Assembly (NCBI GenBank): GCA_001724025.1
Contig: MEDJ01000001.1
Coordinates: 248,001 to 312,000, forward strand
DNA length: 64,000 bases
Reading direction: 5' to 3'
Origin: Acidobacteria bacterium SCN 69-37
Lineage (GTDB): Bacteria > Acidobacteriota > Vicinamibacteria > Vicinamibacterales > SCN-69-37
Of this stretch, positions 38,501-45,884 are shown one piece after another. The translations under genes and the position numbers were made by a program. Position 1 is the stretch's first letter, and every line of letters begins with the position of its first letter. A model generated the notes under the pieces. That model searched no databases and was not told the DNA's origin. It saw only the letters and a list, made by a program, of their open reading frames with translations.

Positions 38501-38989
38501 CTCGAGCAACTCCGCGTCGGGCGTGATCTCTCGACTGTCGGCACCGCCTTCCCCGCCGCGCTCGCCAACGGTGGCAATCCGCAGCGCGGACGCCAGCTGG
38601 TCCTGCAGCATCCAGCCGCGCAGTGCGCGCGGTGTCACACGGTCGGCAACGCGAAGTCGGACGTCGGGCCCGCATTGACAGGTGTCGGTGCCCGGCTCAG
38701 CCGCACGCAGCTGCTGGAATCGCTGCTCGATCCGAGCGCGCGCCTGGCGCCCGGCTTCGGCCAGGTGACGGTCACGCTGAAGAACGGCCGGAAGATCGAA
38801 GGACTGCTGCGCGAGGAAAGTGCCACGCGCCTGGTCGTGGAGGATGCCGCGGGCACGCCACAGACCATCGCGCTGACGGAGGTGGCCACGCGCACGAATC
38901 TGCCGTCCCCCATGCCGCCGATGGGGACGCTCCTGACGCCCCGCGAGATTCGCGACGTCGTCGAGTTCCTCGCGACCCAGCAGCAGTAA
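35534..38989 (+). CDS. PVC-type dehydrogenase with HEAT repeats and C-terminal cytochrome c domain
   Basis: 1151 residues. Signal sequence (LVAAVLGLLLASTSASLQ), then a six-bladed propeller of the membrane-bound-dehydrogenase type (about 50-500). This contains three acidic Ca-binding-like segments (DSDRNQWLPDHNQDGVHD, DTNDDGVADT, DTDGDGVFDE). HEAT/Armadillo repeats at about 510-1000 are alanine-rich helices with repeated VRxxAxxALxRL. A final c-type haem domain contains CARCH and GPALTGVGARLS, followed by the GLLREESATRLVVED beta-hairpin. This is the Planctomycete/Verrucomicrobium-type architecture, proposed to oxidise sugars or alcohols outside the cytoplasm. The start at 35534 is chosen for the signal peptide. 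Confidence 0.9.
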   Translation: MPTRPYRSVVPEPIAPRRAGRHLVAAVLGLLLASTSASLQTPPPQPPEVVGQSVRLDPAAASRVTTDARAAIPARLADGLILSVWATADLAPASLVAVDLAPDGTAYITVARRSGGPLDTRQHPDWVPEVLSLRTTEALRQFFQRRIATADSDRNQWLPDHNQDGVHDYRDLMHVQDRVYRLADTNDDGVADTSTLVFSGFNEDMAGDILGGILRHESGDLYVTIAPDLWRLRDTDGDGVFDEKTSISHGYSVHPSFSAHGLSAPMQGPDGMIYWKIGEIGMHVVDKSGREWAYPHTGAVLRANPDGTDFEVYASGVRNPHEIAFDEHGDLFAVDNDGDYPGELERLIYIAQGSDTGWRSTWQYGKYTDPANNRYNPWLDEGMSKVWFEGQPAHITPPLAPYYTGPSGFAYNPGTALGPRWARHFFGTSYNYNAATAVVYGFTLDPKGAGFELAENTHVADGVLSQGLRVGPDGALYLTVRSTADTRIVKIDTTDPTNRAIRAEVQALLIASFGDRSVADLRALLAHADMRVRQKAQFELVRRADDDALLATATDRGHQLARIHAIWGLGQLLRSHTIAAPAITPFLTDADSEIRAQAAKVLGHARAASAAGALRPLVQDQDARVRAQATIAVGRIGDQAALPVVAAMLATDAEHDLYLRSAGVVAFTAIGDRAGLAALADHPSRGVRMAAVAALRRLHDAGVARFLDDTDPLVLAEAASAINDEGGILPAVPALAQLLDREHLSGERIVRRAISANLRVGDPAAVARVLAFARRSAQPEALRVEAIGTLGAWAAPSNMDRVDGAWIAPLPARQASDAQQALTALVGTLDAPDSTPALKVAWLDAAGRIGLTSMGPQILARLRADTDATVRVAALRALVALGVPEVSQGIDVAVVDSDATVRTEAISAMPALSIPDDTKVRNLLRVIDKGVPREQQSALGAIGRIGGAEAVGGLGRLADALTAGSLAPDVQLDLLDAMRETGAAPLQARLEQLRVGRDLSTVGTAFPAALANGGNPQRGRQLVLQHPAAQCARCHTVGNAKSDVGPALTGVGARLSRTQLLESLLDPSARLAPGFGQVTVTLKNGRKIEGLLREESATRLVVEDAAGTPQTIALTEVATRTNLPSPMPPMGTLLTPREIRDVVEFLATQQQ

Positions 38990-39036
38990 CGCGTCGCCGA
39001 CCGCGCGCGCTTCCTTTTCGGAGCCCATCTCTTCTT

Positions 39037-39097
39037 CGGAGCCCCGAGGCTTCAGCCTCGGGGACGTCTCCCTGGGCCTGAAGCCCCAGGGCTCCGA
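39037..39097. repeat. REP pair in head-to-head order
   Basis: First copy with the CCGAGG stem (GGAGCCCCGAGGCTTCAG, completed by CCTCGGGG), then an inverted copy with the CCCTGGG stem ending GGGCTCCG. Six bases separate them. They lie after the HEAT/cytochrome gene and before the TPR lipoprotein. Confidence 0.92.
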
Positions 39098-39134
39098 CGG
39101 GCTCCGACGGTCTGCCCCCGGTGTCCAATAGGAC

Positions 39135-40694
39135 ATGCGACGCTGGCTGGTGGGACTGCTGCTGGTGACCGGGTGTGCGTCGGCGCCGCTCCGCCATGTA
39201 GACGAGCAACGCCTGGCCGACGCGGACGCCGCTGTACGTGCCGGGTGCCACGACTGCCTCGTCGGCGCGCGCGACACGTATGCCCTCGTCGCGTCCACGC
39301 GCGCCCGGCCGCTCGTGCTCACCCGCCTCTTCGAAACCGAGGTGCTGATCGGGCTGCGCGACGCGGAACTCGCGCTGTCACCCGATGACGCGTTCGCGCG
39401 GGCCGACGCGCTCCTGCCGGAGTTGCCGCCCGATGTCGACGCCGCGTTCCTGCTGGCACTGGCGCGGGCGATGCCGCCGGATCGCCAGGGCACGCCGCGT
39501 CTGCGGATGCGGCAGGGCCAGCGCGACAGGCAGACCTTCGCTGCCGATCATCTCGACGAAGTGTTCACGCGCCTCGATGCGTCGACGGCCGGCCTCCCCT
39601 TCCGCAACTATCTCTCGGCGGGTGTCGCGTGCCTCGCGCCGACGGTCGGCGTGCGATCGGCCACGTCGACCGTCATCGAAATTCCACCCGACACGCCGCC
39701 GCTGGTGCGCTATCGCCTGGCAACGTGCCCGAACGCCCGGGTCGAGCTGCTCGAGGCCGTGCGCACCGCCGTGCCGGACTTCGTCGAAGCGGCCTTCTTT
39801 CAGGCGCGTGTCCCCACACCCACGATGACCGTGGCGCGCGTGGCCGACCAGCGGACCGCGTACACCGCCGCGGCCGATCGTTTTCCGCGATCGCCCGCCG
39901 TGCTCTACAGCGTCGCGGCGCTGCACCAGACGCTCGGCGACTGCCGTCGCGCGCTCGAGGCGTACGACGCGCTGTTGGCCGTCGAGCCCGATCACGAGGA
40001 CGGCTCGTTGCAGCGCATCGTCTGCCTCGGCTATCTCGGCCAGCATGACGAGGCGATTGCAGCAGCGACGCGACTGATCGACGATCGTTTCGACAACATC
40101 GGCGACGCCTACTACTGGCGCGCGTGGAACCATCACAAGCGCGAGCGGCTGCCCGCAGCCCGCGCGGACATCGATCGGGCGATGGCGCTGCGCGTGAATT
40201 CCGCCGTGCTGTCGCTGTCGGGAATGATCAAGTACGAGCAGGACGCTTTCGACGAGGCGCAGCGCGATCTGCGGGGGGCCGTGGCCATGGATCCGGCGCA
40301 GTGCATCGCGCAGTGGTATCTCGGACTCGTCGCGTTCGCGCGCGAGGACTGGCCCGCCACGGGTGCGGAGTTCGAGGCCGCCTCGTCCTGCTACAACGGC
40401 ACGGCCGAGCAGAACAGCCGGGAGCTGGCCCGGATCCGTGACGCCGACCTCGACGCCGATTTCAAGGCCAGTCAGATCGCCGGCTTCGAAGCGGTCATCG
40501 CCGAGGATCGCGATCAGGAGCAGGCCTCCTACCTCAACGCTGCCAACGGCTACATCCGGGCGGCCTATACGGACAAGGCCCGCGTGATGCTCGCCCGCAT
40601 CGTCGACACGTCGCCGCACGCTGCGGCGGCACGCGAACTGTCGGGCTATCTCGACGCGATCGTCGGGCCCGTCGAGCCGGTGGCCACGCCGTAG
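39135..40694 (+). CDS. TPR-repeat lipoprotein
   Basis: 519 residues. The lipobox is LVTGC with Cys at residue 14, so the protein is anchored to a membrane. Tetratricopeptide-like helix pairs fill the C-terminal half: AVLYSVAALHQTLGDCRRAL with AYDALLAVEPDHEDGSLQRI, YYWRAWNHHKRERLPAARAD, and AQWYLGLVAFAREDWPATGA. Four cysteine-containing repeats are unusual but no metal motif is apparent. It probably acts as a periplasmic scaffold; no partner is obvious because the next gene is a cytosolic glycosyltransferase with its own putative promoter. Confidence 0.8.
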   Translation: MRRWLVGLLLVTGCASAPLRHVDEQRLADADAAVRAGCHDCLVGARDTYALVASTRARPLVLTRLFETEVLIGLRDAELALSPDDAFARADALLPELPPDVDAAFLLALARAMPPDRQGTPRLRMRQGQRDRQTFAADHLDEVFTRLDASTAGLPFRNYLSAGVACLAPTVGVRSATSTVIEIPPDTPPLVRYRLATCPNARVELLEAVRTAVPDFVEAAFFQARVPTPTMTVARVADQRTAYTAAADRFPRSPAVLYSVAALHQTLGDCRRALEAYDALLAVEPDHEDGSLQRIVCLGYLGQHDEAIAAATRLIDDRFDNIGDAYYWRAWNHHKRERLPAARADIDRAMALRVNSAVLSLSGMIKYEQDAFDEAQRDLRGAVAMDPAQCIAQWYLGLVAFAREDWPATGAEFEAASSCYNGTAEQNSRELARIRDADLDADFKASQIAGFEAVIAEDRDQEQASYLNAANGYIRAAYTDKARVMLARIVDTSPHAAAARELSGYLDAIVGPVEPVATP

Positions 40695-40734
40695 CGCGGT
40701 CCGGGGCCGGCGATCTGCGGTATCGTTGCGCGAC

Positions 40735-41970
40735 ATGCGCATCACGCTGTTGACCAACGAATATCCGCCGCACGTCTACGGCGGGGCGGGCGTCCACGTC
40801 GAGTACCTGACCCGGGAACTGGCGGCCCTCGACGACCATCGTCACCAGATCGACGTGCGCTGCTTCGGCGATCAGTACGAACGGCACGGCAATCTCTCGG
40901 TCACCGGCATCGCGGCCCCGCCGGCACTCGGCGCGCGCGATCCGCGGCACGCCAAGTTCTTCGACACGGCGCAACGCAACCTGGCCATGGCCGCCGCGGC
41001 CGTCGACCTCGATATCGTGCACTGTCACACCTGGTACGCGCACCTGGCCGGCTGCCTGGTGAAGCAGCTCGCCGGCGTGCCGCTGGTGTTGACGACGCAC
41101 TCGCTCGAACCGCACCGGCCCTGGAAAGCCGAGCAGCTCGGCACGGCGTATCAGGCGTCGACCTGGGTCGAGCGGACGGCGTACCAGAACGCCGACGGCG
41201 TCGTGGCCGTGTCGCAGTCCATGCGACGCGACGTGCACGATCTCTACGGCGTGCCGTTCGATCGCATCCGCGTGATTCACAACGGGATCGATCTCGACGA
41301 GTACCGTCCCACCCTGTCGCCGGAGACGCTGGAAGCGCTCGACATCGATCCCGCCATCCCGTACGTGCTGTTCGTCGGCCGGATCACGAGGCAGAAGGGC
41401 ATCATCCACCTCGTGCACGCCCTTCGTCACCTGACGCCGGGTATGCAGGTCGTGCTCTGTGCAGGGGCACCAGATACGCCGGAGATTGCCGCCGAAATGA
41501 CCGAAGCTGTCGAGCGTGCGCGGGCCGCGACGACGAGCCGCGTGGTCTGGATCAGCGACATGCTGCCCAAGCCGAAGGTGATTGCCCTCTACACGCACGC
41601 GGCGGTGTTCGTGTGCCCGTCGGTCTACGAGCCGTTCGGCATCATCAACCTCGAGGCGATGGCGTGCGAAACGCCGGTCGTGGCCTCGGCCGTTGGCGGG
41701 ATTCCCGAAGTCGTCGATGACGGCCGGACGGGCCTGCTGGTGCCGATCGACGCCCGCAGCAGCACGGACGTCGAGCCGCGCGATCCCGAGCGCTTCGCGC
41801 GCGATCTGGCGACAGCAATCAATACGCTGATGGCCGATCCGGCTCGCCGCGCCGACATGGCCGCGCGTGCGCGCGATCGCGTCGAGCGCGAGTTCAGCTG
41901 GCGCAGCATCGCGCGCAAGACGCTCGACTTCTACGACGATCTCGCAGGTAACGGCCGGAACTCACGCTGA
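40735..41970 (+). CDS. GT4 glycogen synthase-like glycosyltransferase (GlgA/GlgM type)
   Basis: 411 residues. The N-terminal loop ITLLTNEYPPHVYGGAGVHV is the sugar-nucleotide binding motif of this synthase group, and VHCHTWYAHLAG is typical. The C-terminal domain has LFVGRITRQKGI and the catalytic E-x7-E motif in YEPFGIINLEAMA. It matches the actinobacterial-type ADP-glucose glycogen synthase, some of which make maltose-1-phosphate (GlgM), so glycogen/alpha-glucan metabolism is likely. TATCGT lies 8 nt before the ATG. REP elements begin 5 nt after its stop. Confidence 0.92.
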   Translation: MRITLLTNEYPPHVYGGAGVHVEYLTRELAALDDHRHQIDVRCFGDQYERHGNLSVTGIAAPPALGARDPRHAKFFDTAQRNLAMAAAAVDLDIVHCHTWYAHLAGCLVKQLAGVPLVLTTHSLEPHRPWKAEQLGTAYQASTWVERTAYQNADGVVAVSQSMRRDVHDLYGVPFDRIRVIHNGIDLDEYRPTLSPETLEALDIDPAIPYVLFVGRITRQKGIIHLVHALRHLTPGMQVVLCAGAPDTPEIAAEMTEAVERARAATTSRVVWISDMLPKPKVIALYTHAAVFVCPSVYEPFGIINLEAMACETPVVASAVGGIPEVVDDGRTGLLVPIDARSSTDVEPRDPERFARDLATAINTLMADPARRADMAARARDRVEREFSWRSIARKTLDFYDDLAGNGRNSR

Positions 41971-41975
41971 CCGCC

Positions 41976-42130
41976 CGGAGCCCTGGGGCTGGCGAGTCCG
42001 GATCCCTGGGGCCTCAGCCCCAGGGGAACGCCCCCCGAGGCTGAAGCCTCGGGGCTCCGACGAGCGACCGGCCGGAACCCAGAACCCCGGCGAGCGGACG
42101 GCCGGAGCCCTGGGGCTTCAGCCCCAGGGG
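41976..42130. repeat. REP/BIME cluster on the downstream side of the transposase
   Basis: One partial palindrome (41976-41990), a full copy (41999-42026), an inverted copy with CGAGG stem (42031-42059) and another full copy (42103-42130). The last ends 15 bp from the transposase stop codon. Spacer words such as CGACGAGCGACCGGCC recur in the cluster on the other side. Confidence 0.93.
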
Positions 42131-42144
42131 AACTCGATTCCCGC

Positions 42145-42660
42145 CTACGTCTTCCATCCTGGCGTCCAGACGGTGTGTCGTTCCCGCTCGAAGAACTCGA
42201 GTATGTCGGAACGACTGTAGAGGGTCGATCCCCAGTACGGATAATCGTCTGGCGAGTCCACGAGCCCTGCTCTCACGGGATTCGCCACGATGTAGCGGAC
42301 GACAGCGATGCGATCCTCGTCGCCGCGCAGCGTGCGATCAAAGAAGCTCGTCTGCCAGAGCCGTTCGCCTGTCCGCCGCCTGTGCGCATATCCCGTCACC
42401 TGCTTCAGCGACCTGACGAGCGTGCCAAGCTCCACGGTTGTCGCCTCGCTGGTCACGAGCGCGTGAACGTGATCGGGCATGAAGCAATACGCCGGCAGAT
42501 GGAACCCGTGGCCGAGACAGACGCGCCGCATCTGCGTCTCCACCGTGCGAACCACGTCGGCAGCAACGAACGTCCGGCGTCGAGAGACCGTGCAGCATGT
42601 GAGAAACACGGCCTGCGCTCCGATGTACTGCGTCGGCTCCAGTCGATGCGGATGCCCCAC
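42145..42660 (-). CDS. REP-associated tyrosine transposase (RAYT, Y1/HUH)
   Basis: About 171 residues. The HUH motif is MPDHVHALV (His-x-His), and the catalytic tyrosine is in KQVTGYAHRRR. The family end blocks GERLWQTSFFDRTLRGDEDR, VRYIVANPVRAGLVDSPDDY and YPYWGSTLYSRSDILEF are intact, so the enzyme should be active. RAYTs are single-copy IS200-like proteins that bind, nick and presumably spread REP palindromes. REP clusters flank the gene on both sides. The start is uncertain: GTG at 42660 (before HRLEPTQYIGAQAVFLT) or TTG at 42678; neither has a strong ribosome site. Confidence 0.92.
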   Translation of the reverse strand: MGHPHRLEPTQYIGAQAVFLTCCTVSRRRTFVAADVVRTVETQMRRVCLGHGFHLPAYCFMPDHVHALVTSEATTVELGTLVRSLKQVTGYAHRRRTGERLWQTSFFDRTLRGDEDRIAVVRYIVANPVRAGLVDSPDDYPYWGSTLYSRSDILEFFERERHTVWTPGWKT

Positions 42661-42694
42661 ACCAACCAGCGGACGCAAGCGACATGCCAGGTCG

Positions 42695-42907
42695 CTCGGA
42701 GCCCCAAGCTGACGCCCGGAGCCCTGGGGCCTCAGCCCCAGGCCCCCCCCCGAGGCTGAAGCCTCGGGGCTCCGACAAACGACGGCCGAGAGCCTCGGGG
42801 CTCCGACGAACAGTCGCCCGGAGCCCTGGGGCTTCAGCCCCAGGGAAACGCCCCGAGGCTGAAGCCTCGGGGCTCCGACGAACGACGGCCAGAGCCTCGG
42901 GGCTCCG
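42695..42907. repeat. REP/BIME cluster upstream of the transposase, about 100-bp tandem units
   Basis: Two consecutive units, each made of a CCCTGGGG-stem REP, an inverted CGAGG-stem REP and a half-element (AGCCTCGGGGCTCCGAC). Full palindromes start near 42717, 42743, 42818 and 42851; half copies lie at 42695, 42788 and 42891. A run of C residues at 42743 joins the first pair. The tandem structure indicates amplification by unequal exchange or transposase activity. The cluster occupies the intergenic space before the POTRA gene. Confidence 0.93.
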
Positions 42908-42961
42908 ACAAGTGAACGCCGCGTCGAGATCGACCGCGCCCCTGCGATACCCTGAGTTCCA

Positions 42962-44239
42962 ATGATTCGTCCCCGCCCCTGGCTCCTCGCCTTCGCGCTC
43001 GTCGTCTCCGCCACGTGGCCCGCGCTCGCGCAACAGGCATCGCCGCAGGGGCCGTGGCCGCTGGCCGAAGTGCACATCGAGGGGCTGCAGCGCTATACGG
43101 CGGACCAGGTGATTCGCCTGAGCGGCCTGACCATCGGCCAGGCCGTGAGGCTCGACCAACTCCAGCAGACGGTAAACCACATGGCCGGCACGGGCCTCTT
43201 CGCCCGCGTAGGCTTCGGCTACGAATCGCGGCCCGGCGGCCTGGTCGTGACGATGCAGATCGAGGAGCCCGTGTGGTCTGTGCCACTTGTATTTGACAAC
43301 AACATCTGGCTCACAGACGATGAGTTCGCGCGGGCGATGGCTGAGCAGGTGCCCGGCTTCGACGGGACGGCCGTCGAGGGCGGCGCGGCCAACGACTTCA
43401 TTCTCGCGGCGGCGCAGCGCATCCTCGACGCGCGCGGCATCAGGGGCCGCCTGGAGATCCTGCCGCGATTCGACATGGCGACGCAGACGATGCTCTTCAC
43501 CATGCTCGCGCGCGACACGACCGAACGCCTGCGCGTCTGCACCGTATCGTTTCCCGGCGCATCGATCCTGCCCGCCCGCACGCTCACCGAACTGGCCGAT
43601 CCGCTCTCACGTCAGGACTATTCGAAGACGACGACCGCGGCCGTCAGGGACGCGGTCGTCCAGGCCTACCGCCAGCGCGGCCACTGGCGGGCCGTCGTCG
43701 ACGCACCTGTCGCATCGCCGAGCTCCGGCGCCTGCACGGGCCTGTCGATCGCGCTCGCGGTCACGGAAGGTGCGGCGTACGATGTGGGCGGCACGCGCTG
43801 GACCGGGACGACGGCAGTCGCGACAGCGGACCTCGATCGCGCACTCGATCTCCGCATCGGATCGACGGCCGACAGCCGGCGGCTCTCCGCGGGACTCGCG
43901 GCGGTCGAGCGGCTGTACCACGCGCAGGGGTATGTGACGATGGCCACGGGCGTGACGGCCGACTTCGACGAAAACGCGCGGCGCGTGACGTTCGTCATCG
44001 AGGTGCGCGAGGGCCCGCAGTTCCGCATGGGGACGCTGTCGACCATCGGGCTCTCCGATCGACAGACCAGCGACCTCACGCGCCGCTGGCGCCTGGCCGC
44101 CGGTGACGTCTTCGATGGTCCCTACTACCAGCAGTTCCTGCGCGCCCAGAGCGAGCGCATCGGCGGTGGCCTGCGGGGCGAGGCCAGGCTCAATCCCGAG
44201 ACCGCCATCGTCGACGTGACGTTCTCTGTCGGGGGCTAG
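42962..44239 (+). CDS. Periplasmic multi-POTRA protein without barrel
   Basis: 425 residues with a signal peptide (LLAFALVVSATWPALAQQ). POTRA-like modules follow one another: PLAEVHIEGLQRYTADQVIR ... MQIEEP (about 32-101), a second to about 180, a third with YRQRGHWRAVVDAPVAS, a fourth with YHAQGYVTMATGVTADFDEN ... IEVREGP, and a fifth reaching the C-terminus. It ends after the last POTRA with no barrel strands. It resembles the periplasmic half of BamA/TamA and may act as an assembly chaperone or partner. TACCCT lies 8 nt before the ATG. Confidence 0.8.
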   Translation: MIRPRPWLLAFALVVSATWPALAQQASPQGPWPLAEVHIEGLQRYTADQVIRLSGLTIGQAVRLDQLQQTVNHMAGTGLFARVGFGYESRPGGLVVTMQIEEPVWSVPLVFDNNIWLTDDEFARAMAEQVPGFDGTAVEGGAANDFILAAAQRILDARGIRGRLEILPRFDMATQTMLFTMLARDTTERLRVCTVSFPGASILPARTLTELADPLSRQDYSKTTTAAVRDAVVQAYRQRGHWRAVVDAPVASPSSGACTGLSIALAVTEGAAYDVGGTRWTGTTAVATADLDRALDLRIGSTADSRRLSAGLAAVERLYHAQGYVTMATGVTADFDENARRVTFVIEVREGPQFRMGTLSTIGLSDRQTSDLTRRWRLAAGDVFDGPYYQQFLRAQSERIGGGLRGEARLNPETAIVDVTFSVGG

Positions 44240-44296
44240 ATTCTTCGGCGACTGATTGCCGACGACGGACGACCGAAGCGCCCGCAAGCAATCTGC

Positions 44297-44354
44297 CGGA
44301 GCCCTGGGGCTTCAGCCCCAGGGGACGCCCGAGAGGCCAAGCCTCGGGGCTCCG
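44297..44354. repeat. REP plus degenerate inverted REP, overlapping a coding end
   Basis: A consensus copy (44297-44324) followed by an inverted copy with a damaged stem (GAGAGGCCAAGCCTC). The pair overlaps the 3' end of the minus-strand methyltransferase, whose stop codon at 44312 lies inside the first palindrome. Confidence 0.9.
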
Positions 44355-45124
44355 CTACCGTTTCCGTCCTTCTCCAGCAAGAAAAACAACGTCCCGAGTC
44401 TCGTCCCTTCCTCGATCACGTCGAACCCCGCGGCCGCGACTTCACTCCGCCACCAGTCCGAACCGCGCAGTCCGCCGTGCGACAGCAGCGGACCGAACGC
44501 GATCGTGGTCCAGACGTCGTTGTGCACGAGCATCAGCAGAAACTCGCCGCCGGGTTCGAGCACGCGGTACGCCTCGACCAGAGCCCGACGTGCCCCGTCG
44601 GCTCCGATGTGGTCCATCGCGTACGCGCTGACGATGGCATCGAAGCTGGCATCGTCGAACGGCAACGCACGCATGTCGCCGGACTCGATGATCGTGCGGC
44701 CGGCAACGCCCGCGGTGCGGAGATTCGCCAGTAGCCGATCCTCCGGCCGCCCGGCCGAATCGAAGTGATGCGCGAACGACTCGCCGAACTCATCGAACGC
44801 AACGAGCGTCGCCCCCGGTCGCTCACGCAGCACCATGATCGACGACCGACCCGTGCCGGCGCCGATGTCCAGCACGCGCGCCCCTGCACCGTGGCGCAGA
44901 TAGTTCGCAGTTGGCAGCGCCGGGACACCACGGGCATTGAACTGCAGCATGACGACACTGCCGGCCACCGCCCAGAGCGTCAGGCCCACGAGCACGCCAC
45001 GCAGCCACGGCCGCCACGACCAGTAGACGGCCGCCGCGAGCACGACGCCGAACGCCAGCGCCAGAACGACATGGCCATAACTGAGCCACCACGGATACGC
45101 AAAATCGAGGGACGCGTGCACCAT
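44312..45124 (-). CDS. Membrane-anchored SAM-dependent methyltransferase
   Basis: 270 residues. Two N-terminal helices (YGHVVLALAFGVVLAAAVYW, GVLVGLTLWAVAGSVVML) precede a class I methyltransferase domain: motif I GAGARVLDIGAGTGRSS, acidic motif II LVAFDEFGES, motif IV YAMDHIGADG and LEPGGEFLLML. Substrates could be lipid or quinone; unknown. The last 14 residues (GAPRLGLSGVPWG and neighbours) are encoded by the REP elements, so the original stop was probably upstream. It diverges from the OmpR-type regulator. Confidence 0.85.
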   Translation of the reverse strand: MVHASLDFAYPWWLSYGHVVLALAFGVVLAAAVYWSWRPWLRGVLVGLTLWAVAGSVVMLQFNARGVPALPTANYLRHGAGARVLDIGAGTGRSSIMVLRERPGATLVAFDEFGESFAHHFDSAGRPEDRLLANLRTAGVAGRTIIESGDMRALPFDDASFDAIVSAYAMDHIGADGARRALVEAYRVLEPGGEFLLMLVHNDVWTTIAFGPLLSHGGLRGSDWWRSEVAAAGFDVIEEGTRLGTLFFLLEKDGNGSGAPRLGLSGVPWG

Positions 45125-45198
45125 ACGACGAGTCTGCGCGTCACGTCGTGAACCCGGGCTGAATCCTCCGTTCAAGAATCGTTCATCACGCCTGGCGT

Positions 45199-45204
45199 TA
45201 TAAC
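45199..45204 (+). promoter_or_regulatory. Putative -10 box of the two-component operon
   Basis: TATAAC, 7 nt before the GTG start of the response regulator. It suggests a leaderless mRNA for the two-gene unit; no consensus -35 is seen at 16-18 bp. Confidence 0.45.
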
Positions 45205-45211
45205 TGTATCC

Positions 45212-45883
45212 GTGCGGATCCTCGTGGTCGACGACGAGCAGCAACTCGCGGAACAACTGGCCGCCGCGGCACGGGTCGCGGGGTATGCGGTCGACAGCGC
45301 GCACGATGATCCGCGGGCGGATTTTCTCGCTCGGACGGAAGCCTACGACGCCGTCGTTCTCGACCTGGGACTGCCCGGCGTCGATGGCTTGTCGCTGCTG
45401 CGCGGCTGGCGAGTCGGCGGCCTGACGCTGCCCGTCCTGATCCTCACGGCGCGCGGCAGCTGGCACGAGAAGGTGCTCGGCATCGACAGCGGCGCTGACG
45501 ACTACGTGGCCAAGCCCTTCCAGGTCGAGGAAGTCCTTGCACGCCTGCGTGCGCTCATCCGGCGCGCCAGCGGGCATGCCCAGGCGGAACTGACCGCCGG
45601 CGCCCTCACGCTCGATCCCCGGAGTGCCCGCGCCACGCTGGTAGGATCGCCTATCAGGCTCAGCAGCCATGAATTCCGCGTGCTCTCGTATCTGATGCAC
45701 CACCAGGCGCGTGTCGTCACGCGCACGGAACTGTCCGACCATATCTACGAACGCAATCTCGACCGCGACTCGAATACGGTCGAGGTCTTCGTCGCGCGTC
45801 TGCGCCGCAAACTCGGCAGCGACGCGATCGAGACCATTCGCGGCGTCGGATACCGCATGGGCAGGCCAGGGACGCGCACCTGA
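45212..45883 (+). CDS. OmpR/PhoP-family response regulator
   Basis: 223 residues. Receiver: MRILVVDDEQQ acidic pocket, phosphoacceptor Asp in AVVLDLGLPGVDG, switch Thr in LTARGSW, Lys in DDYVAKPFQ. Winged-helix DNA-binding domain: LSSHEFRVLSYLMHHQARVV, recognition region SDHIYERNLDRDSNTVEVFV and LRRKLGSDAIETIRGVGYRM. It is coupled by 1 nt spacing to the downstream kinase. This is the PhoP/QseB branch, usually responding to envelope or cation signals. Confidence 0.95.
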   Translation: MRILVVDDEQQLAEQLAAAARVAGYAVDSAHDDPRADFLARTEAYDAVVLDLGLPGVDGLSLLRGWRVGGLTLPVLILTARGSWHEKVLGIDSGADDYVAKPFQVEEVLARLRALIRRASGHAQAELTAGALTLDPRSARATLVGSPIRLSSHEFRVLSYLMHHQARVVTRTELSDHIYERNLDRDSNTVEVFVARLRRKLGSDAIETIRGVGYRMGRPGTRT

Positions 45884-45884
45884 C

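Noticed and set aside
34433-39493. A 1686-codon minus-strand open frame
   Set aside because: It is antisense to the isomerase and HEAT/cytochrome genes, very rich in R, G and H, and matches no family; long shadow frames are expected at this GC content.
42695-42907. Possible CRISPR array
   Set aside because: Repeats are palindromic REPs in alternating orientation with irregular short spacers, and no cas genes are present.
42338-43180. Alternative minus-strand frame across the transposase and REP cluster
   Set aside because: The frame carrying the HUH, tyrosine and conserved RAYT blocks is the other one; this frame only translates REP sequence into SPEASASG-type strings.
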